This document shows, piece by piece, positions 59,125-64,000 of a stretch of 64,000 bases of DNA. Below the pieces are notes generated by a model, which did not search any database, was not told the DNA's origin, and worked only from the letters and a program-made list of their open reading frames with translations. Both the position numbers and the translations under genes were made by a program. Origin of the DNA: Promicromonospora panici (GTDB taxonomy: Bacteria > Actinomycetota > Actinomycetes > Actinomycetales > Cellulomonadaceae); contig NZ_UWYY01000028.1 of assembly GCF_900608595.1 (NCBI RefSeq), positions 1 through 64,000 on the forward strand, given 5' to 3'. The number at the start of each line of letters is the position of its first letter. The first letter of the stretch is position 1.

Positions 59125-62100
59125 TCAGCCGACCGGCTCCGCAGCGGACGGCTCGTCCCAGAACCGCGTGCGCAGGAACGTCCCCGTCGACGTCGCCGCC
59201 GTGCTGTTCGCGGTGGCGGTGACGCCGGCGTCCAGCCGGGCGTCGGGTGTGGCCAGCGGCGCGGTCCCGACCTGTGCCCACGGCTGCTCGGGCGAGGTGC
59301 GGTAGTAGCCCGTCATCGTGGTCTCGGAGGTCCGCTCGAGGCGGAGGTGGACGGGCGCCGTCGCGAGCGCGGTCTTGCTGCCCTCGCTGTCGAGCCAGCC
59401 GTCGCCGTTCGTGTCCCACTGCAGGTACGCGCCCGACGGGCTGGTCACGAGGTCGACGTACCCGTCGGCGCTCCCCTTGCCGGCGACCGACAGGTCGTTG
59501 CGGACGACGAGTCCGGCGCGCGGGTCGCCGCTGCCCCCGCGGTCCAGGTCCGCCACGTAGGTCTCGACGGACCCGCCGACCGGGAGCCGGTCGGCCTGGT
59601 AGACGACGCTGAGGTTGTCCTTGTTCGTCCACAGGCCGTCGTCCGAGTCGCTGATGCGGAACGAGGCGTCCGTTCCCTCGCAGAAGGACGCCGGGCGGGT
59701 GGCCAGCGCGGCCGAGGCCCACGGAGCGCTCACCTCGTCGTCGGCGCACCCGGAGGCGGTGAACCGGACCGTGTACGTCCGCGTCGTGTGCCCGTCAGGC
59801 GCGGTGACCGTGACGCGCGCGGACGTCTGGTCGGCGTCGACCGCCACGGTCGCGTCGTCCTGCACCGGGTCCGCGGCCACCTCGGGGACCGGGCCCCACG
59901 GCCCGGACTCGACCTGGTACCCGACGGTGCCGGCCTCGAAGCCGGGGACGGCGACGCCGTCGACCGCGAGACCCGCCAGCCGGGCGTCGCTGCCGGGGTG
60001 CAGGACCCGCACGAGGTAGACCCGCTCGGCGACCGGATCGCCGCCCTCGCCAGCCGTCACGGTCACGTACGCCCACGGCCGCTCCGCGGTGGCGGGGTCG
60101 ACAGTGACCGTGGCGGCGGGATCGCTCGCGGTTCCCGTGACGACCGGCGCCGGGTCGTCGGCCAGGACCGTGTGGTCCCAGCTCGCCGGGTCGAAGCCGT
60201 CGACGGGCTCGCCGTCCACGGTCAGGGTCGCGAGGTCGGTCGCCGACGTCGGTGCGAGCCCGAGGACCTCCACCTCGGAGACCGCCTGCCACGTGACCGT
60301 CTCGGTCGTCAGACGCACGCGGACGGCGGTCGTGGGCGGGACCGCCGAGGTGTCCAGCCGGACCACCGGCGCGGGTCCGGAGGCGTCCTGCGCGACGTCG
60401 GCCGCGACGTCCGTCGTCTGCCAGTCGCCGTTGGTGTCCTGGTACTCGACCGCGATCCGCGACGGCCACGTCGCGGTCTGCCCGTCCTTGTAGAGGTGGA
60501 CCACGATCTCCTGCGGCGCGCGCAGCTCGGACCACGCGTAGTCGAGCGTGCTGTTCCGCGGGTGGTTGCCCCCGGCCGCCCAGTCGTCCCAGCCCTTGCC
60601 GAGGCTACCGTCGACGGTGCTCGCGGCGAGCTCCTGCCGGAACGACGCCGTGACCGTGGCGCCGGGCGCGAGGTTGTGCACCCCGTGCGCGACCACCTCG
60701 ACGGTGCGCCGGAACGTCCGGCCCGCCGTGAAGTCCTCATCAGCGGCGAGCGTTCCCGTGATCGTCTGCGGACCGGCCGACCGGATCACGGTCGGGCTCC
60801 ACGTCACCGGGACATCGGTAGCGGCGCCGTTCGCCGTGACCTCGACGGTGTCGGGCAGCACCTCGGACAGGTCGTCGTTGGTGCGGACGGTCGCGGGGAG
60901 CCGGTCGTCGGTGACCTCCCAGATGTAGGGTCCCGCACCCTTGTCGTCCCAGTACTCGTCGGTCCACCCGTCCGCCCAGCGGGCGTCCTCGGAACTGGGG
61001 TTGCGCATCTCGAGCCGACCGCCCTCGCCGATCGTGATCGGCAGCCAGACATACGTGGAGTCGGCGGCACCGGCGTTCCAGCGGTCGCCCATGTAGACGA
61101 ACCTGCCGGTGCCCGGGTCCAGCGGGAAGACGTTCGTGGACTGTGACCCGAAGCTCGTCTTGCGCGAGTCGCCGACCGACAGCAGGCCGTCGCCGCCCTC
61201 CGGGATCCTGTTGTAGGCGACGTTCTCGTGCTCGTCGTCCGGGTCGACCCCGCGGATCCAGGTGCCGAGCATCGAGTCGGCGGTGTAGTAGGTCTCCGGG
61301 TTCGGCGACCAGCCCGTCGCGCCGGACGCGACCGCGTAGTACTTGCCGTCGTGCACGAAGACCGCCGGCGCCTCGAGGACACCGCACCGGCGCACGATGC
61401 TGTAGTCCTCACCCGCGACGGGAGCGCGCTTGGTGCCGTCGGCCCAGATGCGCGGATACCGCCCGTCGGCCGAGTACTGGATGCCGACCTCGTCGTGGGT
61501 CGTCGTCTTCTCGACGTTCGTGTACTGGTCGTTGAGCCGGGCGATGTAGAGGCTGCGGTTCTCCTCCGACGAGTACACGACGTACGCGGTGCCGTCGGTG
61601 TCCTGGAACACCGTCATGTCACGGGCCTGTCCCGGCACGGCGCTGGGCATGTTGCACGCGGTCTGATAGGTCGGCTCGTTGTAGAGGCGGTATGCGCCTC
61701 GCAGCTCGAACGGGCCGGTCGGCGAGTCGGCGACCGCGACCGCCGCCAAGGACCGGGCGTAGTTGCTGCCGCCGGGTGTGATGCTCCCGTCGGAGTGCCA
61801 CCACATCACCCATTTCTCGGTGTCCTCGTTGTAGAGCACCTTCGGCCGCTCGAAGATCGAGTTGAGCTGCGCCGCGCCGTCGGGCGCCGTCGCCTTGACG
61901 TTGAGGTAGTAGAAGAGCTCGTCGATGCGCTCGGTGCGCGGCGTCCCGTCGTCGGCCACCGTGTCGTAGAGCGCGTCGAAGTACTCCGACTCCAGCTCCT
62001 CGCGGGACGTGACCGAGCGCAGCACCACGCCCTCGTTCGTCCAGTTGTACGTGTCGGTCGAGCTGTACAGCGAGACGCCGGGGCTCTCGTAGTAGCCGTT

Positions 62101-62430
62101 GGACCGGTCCTCGCCGTACCAGTAGTGGACGGTGGTGCCGCCCTCCTCGACGGTGGTGGTGTCACCCGCCTCGACACCGAGCTCCTCGGACGTCCGGGTG
62201 ACGATCTGGCCACCGTGCGCCTGGATGTGGCGCCCCTCGGTGTCGTACCAGTGCGGCTGGAAGTATCTGCCCGACGAGGCGCCCGGGTCCGACACGGGCG
62301 GATAGGCCTCGTACTCGATGGGGTCGGGGATCGTCGGCACGTCGGCGGCGGCGGGCGGGGCCACGCCCGCCGCCAGGGCAAGGATCGCGACGGCTGCCGC
62401 AAGTCCGCGACTGGTACGTCGAATGCTCAT
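59125..62430 (-). CDS. Secreted multidomain glycoside hydrolase, GH43 (subfamily 24-like)
   Basis: ATG 62430 with GAGGA in front gives 1101 residues and a signal peptide (GLAAAVAILALAAGVAPPAAA). Residues about 60-430 look like the five-bladed GH43 catalytic domain: HIQAHGGQIV, VHYWYGED, GVSLYSSTDTYNWTNEGVVL, ERPKVLYNEDTEKWVMWWH, RDMTVFQDTDGTAYVVYSSE and LEAPAVFVHDGKYY. This form is close to exo-beta-1,3-galactanases. Next come a bacterial Ig-like domain (about 525-580), an F5/8-type carbohydrate-binding domain (about 583-725), two cadherin-like beta-sandwich units (LATLTVDGEPVDGFDP, LAGLAVDGVAVPGFE) and a C-terminal LamG-like domain (about 910-1101). It lies 49 bp after the GH16 gene in the same operon. 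Confidence 0.85.
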   Translation of the reverse strand: MSIRRTSRGLAAAVAILALAAGVAPPAAADVPTIPDPIEYEAYPPVSDPGASSGRYFQPHWYDTEGRHIQAHGGQIVTRTSEELGVEAGDTTTVEEGGTTVHYWYGEDRSNGYYESPGVSLYSSTDTYNWTNEGVVLRSVTSREELESEYFDALYDTVADDGTPRTERIDELFYYLNVKATAPDGAAQLNSIFERPKVLYNEDTEKWVMWWHSDGSITPGGSNYARSLAAVAVADSPTGPFELRGAYRLYNEPTYQTACNMPSAVPGQARDMTVFQDTDGTAYVVYSSEENRSLYIARLNDQYTNVEKTTTHDEVGIQYSADGRYPRIWADGTKRAPVAGEDYSIVRRCGVLEAPAVFVHDGKYYAVASGATGWSPNPETYYTADSMLGTWIRGVDPDDEHENVAYNRIPEGGDGLLSVGDSRKTSFGSQSTNVFPLDPGTGRFVYMGDRWNAGAADSTYVWLPITIGEGGRLEMRNPSSEDARWADGWTDEYWDDKGAGPYIWEVTDDRLPATVRTNDDLSEVLPDTVEVTANGAATDVPVTWSPTVIRSAGPQTITGTLAADEDFTAGRTFRRTVEVVAHGVHNLAPGATVTASFRQELAASTVDGSLGKGWDDWAAGGNHPRNSTLDYAWSELRAPQEIVVHLYKDGQTATWPSRIAVEYQDTNGDWQTTDVAADVAQDASGPAPVVRLDTSAVPPTTAVRVRLTTETVTWQAVSEVEVLGLAPTSATDLATLTVDGEPVDGFDPASWDHTVLADDPAPVVTGTASDPAATVTVDPATAERPWAYVTVTAGEGGDPVAERVYLVRVLHPGSDARLAGLAVDGVAVPGFEAGTVGYQVESGPWGPVPEVAADPVQDDATVAVDADQTSARVTVTAPDGHTTRTYTVRFTASGCADDEVSAPWASAALATRPASFCEGTDASFRISDSDDGLWTNKDNLSVVYQADRLPVGGSVETYVADLDRGGSGDPRAGLVVRNDLSVAGKGSADGYVDLVTSPSGAYLQWDTNGDGWLDSEGSKTALATAPVHLRLERTSETTMTGYYRTSPEQPWAQVGTAPLATPDARLDAGVTATANSTAATSTGTFLRTRFWDEPSAAEPVG

Positions 62431-62479
62431 GGTTCGTTCCTCACGCATCGTTGCGGACTTACGGTCGGACAGCTGCTGC

Positions 62480-63352
62480 TCAGTTGGCGGTGCGGCCCAC
62501 GTAGACGTCACGGGCACGGAAGTAGGTGTCACCGCTCGGGCCCGGTGTGCCCGACGAGCCCTCCATCTGCAGGTTGATGATGAGGTTCATCGGCTTGCCC
62601 ACGAAGTTCGACCCGATGTGCGAGGCCTTCCACACGTCGTCGAGGTAGTAGTGGATCTCCACGTCGGTGGCGTTCACCTTGGTCATCCAGATGCGGTACT
62701 CGTGCCAGCTCCCCGGCGAGCTGACCGGGACGATCGTGTTGTCCCAGGAGCCGTCGTAAGTGTTGAACCAGTTCCGGGCGTCGCCCTTGAACTCGAGGAT
62801 GTCGCTCTCCGGCGGCCAGCTGTTCGCCCCGGTGATCCAGAACGCCGGCCACGTCCCGCGAACCGACGGCGCCTGGAACTCACCGCGGATCTCGTAGTTC
62901 GGGTAGGTGTCGTTGACGACTATCTGGTCCTTGGCGTGGATCGCAGCCGAGTGGTACTCGATCGGCAGGAAGGGATCCTTGTCGCTGTTGCCCTCGTCCC
63001 AGGAGATCCGGGTCGCCTTGATGTTGAGCTGCCCCGCCGGCGACAGGTACAGGTGGTTGCTGTCCGTCGAGCTGGCGTACATGCGGGCGGTGCCGTTGTG
63101 GTCCGACCCCCACGGGTACAGGTAGTTCCACTCCGACTCCAGCGCGGCGCGGCTGGCGAACGAGCTCCCGTCGATCAGGGTCTCCCAGGCCATCGCCTCG
63201 TCGGCGCCGGCAGGGCCGGACGGCGTCGACGCCGCCGGTGCGGCCGCGCCGGCGAGCAGCAGCAGCGCCGTGGCTCCCGCCGCGTACGCCGCGCGCAGCC
63301 GGCCGGATCGACCTGAAACGGGCGGGCGGCTCTGCGCAGAACTGATCAGCAT
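62480..63352 (-). CDS. Secreted glycoside hydrolase family 16 protein
   Basis: A 290-residue enzyme with a signal peptide (GATALLLLAGAAAPAAS). The GH16 active site ExDxxE is WPPESDILEFKGD with Glu182, Asp184 and Glu187. Supporting motifs are NYEIRGEFQAPSVRGTWPAFWITG and the C-terminal MNLIINLQMEG. The family cleaves beta-1,3- or beta-1,4-glucans and galactans with retention. With the GH43 partner, a beta-1,3-galactan is a likely target, but laminarin-type glucan is possible. ATG 63352 follows GGGGAA. A promoter and a palindromic operator lie just before it. Confidence 0.88.
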   Translation of the reverse strand: MLISSAQSRPPVSGRSGRLRAAYAAGATALLLLAGAAAPAASTPSGPAGADEAMAWETLIDGSSFASRAALESEWNYLYPWGSDHNGTARMYASSTDSNHLYLSPAGQLNIKATRISWDEGNSDKDPFLPIEYHSAAIHAKDQIVVNDTYPNYEIRGEFQAPSVRGTWPAFWITGANSWPPESDILEFKGDARNWFNTYDGSWDNTIVPVSSPGSWHEYRIWMTKVNATDVEIHYYLDDVWKASHIGSNFVGKPMNLIINLQMEGSSGTPGPSGDTYFRARDVYVGRTAN

Positions 63353-63414
63353 GTGGTTCCCCTTTTTTGTCGGCTGTCCTCGTTGACTGTCCGTCGGGTG
63401 ATGCGTGCTGCGCC

Positions 63415-63470
63415 GGTGATGTTTACGTCACCATTTGGGTGATTTTGCCACCACTTGCGAGGGTGGTCAA
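63415..63470 (-). promoter_or_regulatory. Promoter and LacI-like operator of the GH16-GH43 operon
   Basis: On the minus strand TTGACC (63470-63465), 17 bp, then CAAAAT (63447-63442) form a good sigma-70 promoter, with transcription starting near 63435. Directly downstream, 63415-63432 is a palindrome (GGTGATGT-TT-ACGTCACC, 7 of 8 pairs). Its size and place at about +4 to +21 fit a LacI-family repressor that responds to sugar. Confidence 0.55.
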
Positions 63471-63480
63471 GGTTTAATCG

Positions 63481-64000
63481 CTACAGGCCGGCCGCCGCGG
63501 ACCGCGCCACGGTCACGGCGTCGTCGCAGAGCGTCTCCTGGTCACTCTCCCCGGTCAGGTGCACGCGCAGCAGCTCGCTCACCCGGCCGTCGCCCTCCGG
63601 GCTCGGCCCTTCCTTGGCGACGACGTCGACCAGGCACCCCTCGCCCCAGGCATCGCCCCGCTCGTACGCGGTGTGGCCGGACAACGAGGTGCGCGTGCCG
63701 TCGTCCGGCGCGTACCCCTCGTTCCGCTCGAAGAGGAGCCGCAGGTAGCGGCTCTCGTCGCCGTCCCACTTGCAGTCCCACTCGGCGAACTCGCGTTGCG
63801 GGCTCACCATGTCGTCGATGTCGAGTGCGGTGCGCAGTGCGTCGTCCGACGGCAGGTCACACGTGTTGCGGCCGATCGCGGAGCCGGGCATCGGCAGGGC
63901 CGTCCGGACCGGGAGGTCGTCCGCGGCGACCAGCGCGGCGGTCCGGTCGGCGACGGACTGCGCCATCGCGCACAGGTCCGCGCCCGAGCCCTCGATCTGG
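63481..64000 (-). CDS. Hypothetical protein, 5' end outside window
   Basis: The frame is open to the window edge. The visible part reads GSGADLCAMAQSVADRTAALV at its start and has further Cys in RNTCDLP, EWDCKWDGDE, EGCLVDV and ETLCDDAV. Such spaced Cys and acidic sequence suit a secreted or extracytoplasmic protein (DUF3558-like in pattern only). ATG 63966 is a possible internal start, but the upstream residues fit the same protein. Function is unknown. Confidence 0.6.
   Translation of the reverse strand, partial: QIEGSGADLCAMAQSVADRTAALVAADDLPVRTALPMPGSAIGRNTCDLPSDDALRTALDIDDMVSPQREFAEWDCKWDGDESRYLRLLFERNEGYAPDDGTRTSLSGHTAYERGDAWGEGCLVDVVAKEGPSPEGDGRVSELLRVHLTGESDQETLCDDAVTVARSAAAGL

Noticed and set aside
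59023..61146. Plus-strand open frame of 707 codons opposite the GH43 gene
   Set aside because: Antisense to a gene with clear GH43 motifs. No recognisable domain of its own.

Overview
This 64 kb window is from the chromosome of a high-GC Gram-positive actinobacterium. Codons end overwhelmingly in G or C, and GTG starts, leaderless starts, Zn-ribbon ribosomal proteins and a CydDC transporter are all present. The gene order mutM-rnc-rpmF-DUF177-coaD-rsmD ... recG-DAK2-rpmB-thiL-DUF3515 ... ddl ... gpsA-plsC-murA, together with secreted GH16 and GH43 glycosidases, points to the Micrococcales. A cellulolytic group such as Promicromonosporaceae or Cellulomonadaceae is my guess. No rRNA, tRNA, CRISPR array, transposase or prophage was seen.

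Region 1 (1-6.5 kb) holds the end of cydD and all of cydC, a phytoene-dehydrogenase-like FAD enzyme, an NlpC/P60 cell-wall hydrolase behind a cyclic-di-AMP (ydaO-type) riboswitch and a possible MtrA box, and a D-2-hydroxyacid dehydrogenase. Region 2 (6.5-21.2 kb) is the housekeeping core: DNA repair and recombination (mutM, recG), RNA processing (rnc, rsmD), ribosomal proteins (rpmF, rpmB), coenzyme A (coaD), thiamine diphosphate (thiL), a FakA-like DAK2 protein and ddl. Region 3 (21.2-32.6 kb) is a metabolic block between ddl and gpsA, which are adjacent in many relatives. It encodes an aldehyde dehydrogenase, an acyl-CoA synthetase, a PucR-type regulator and an acyl-CoA dehydrogenase. It also holds a PLP-dependent C-S lyase with an MFS transporter, divergent from a GlxA/AraC-type regulator across a perfect palindromic operator.

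Region 4 (32.6-37.6 kb) carries gpsA, plsC, murA and an MHS-family transporter, followed by a possible 6C-type small RNA. Region 5 (37.7-48.9 kb) is accessory: a 1117-residue DNRLRE/LamG secreted protein, a 2157-residue secreted RHS/YD-repeat protein, and two small membrane proteins. The RHS C-terminal tip and the first small gene are clearly poorer in G+C than the surroundings, as expected of an exchangeable toxin-immunity cassette, although no toxin fold was recognised. Region 6 (48.9-55.1 kb) is a two-component system divergent from a LolA-like/ABC-transporter/phosphotransferase operon, with paired 11-bp-spaced CTGAGA repeats between them. Region 7 (55.2-59.1 kb) has a TauE/SafE permease and a TctCBA tricarboxylate transporter. 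Region 8 (59.1-64 kb) has secreted GH43 and GH16 enzymes, probably for beta-1,3-linked galactan or glucan, with a promoter and LacI-like operator, and then a partial secreted protein.

A recurring theme is repeat DNA. A 42-bp near-perfect palindrome occurs both inside cydC, in frame, and in an intergenic region. An 18-mer is shared by two intergenic sites. Several gene ends carry long inverted repeats of unrelated sequence.
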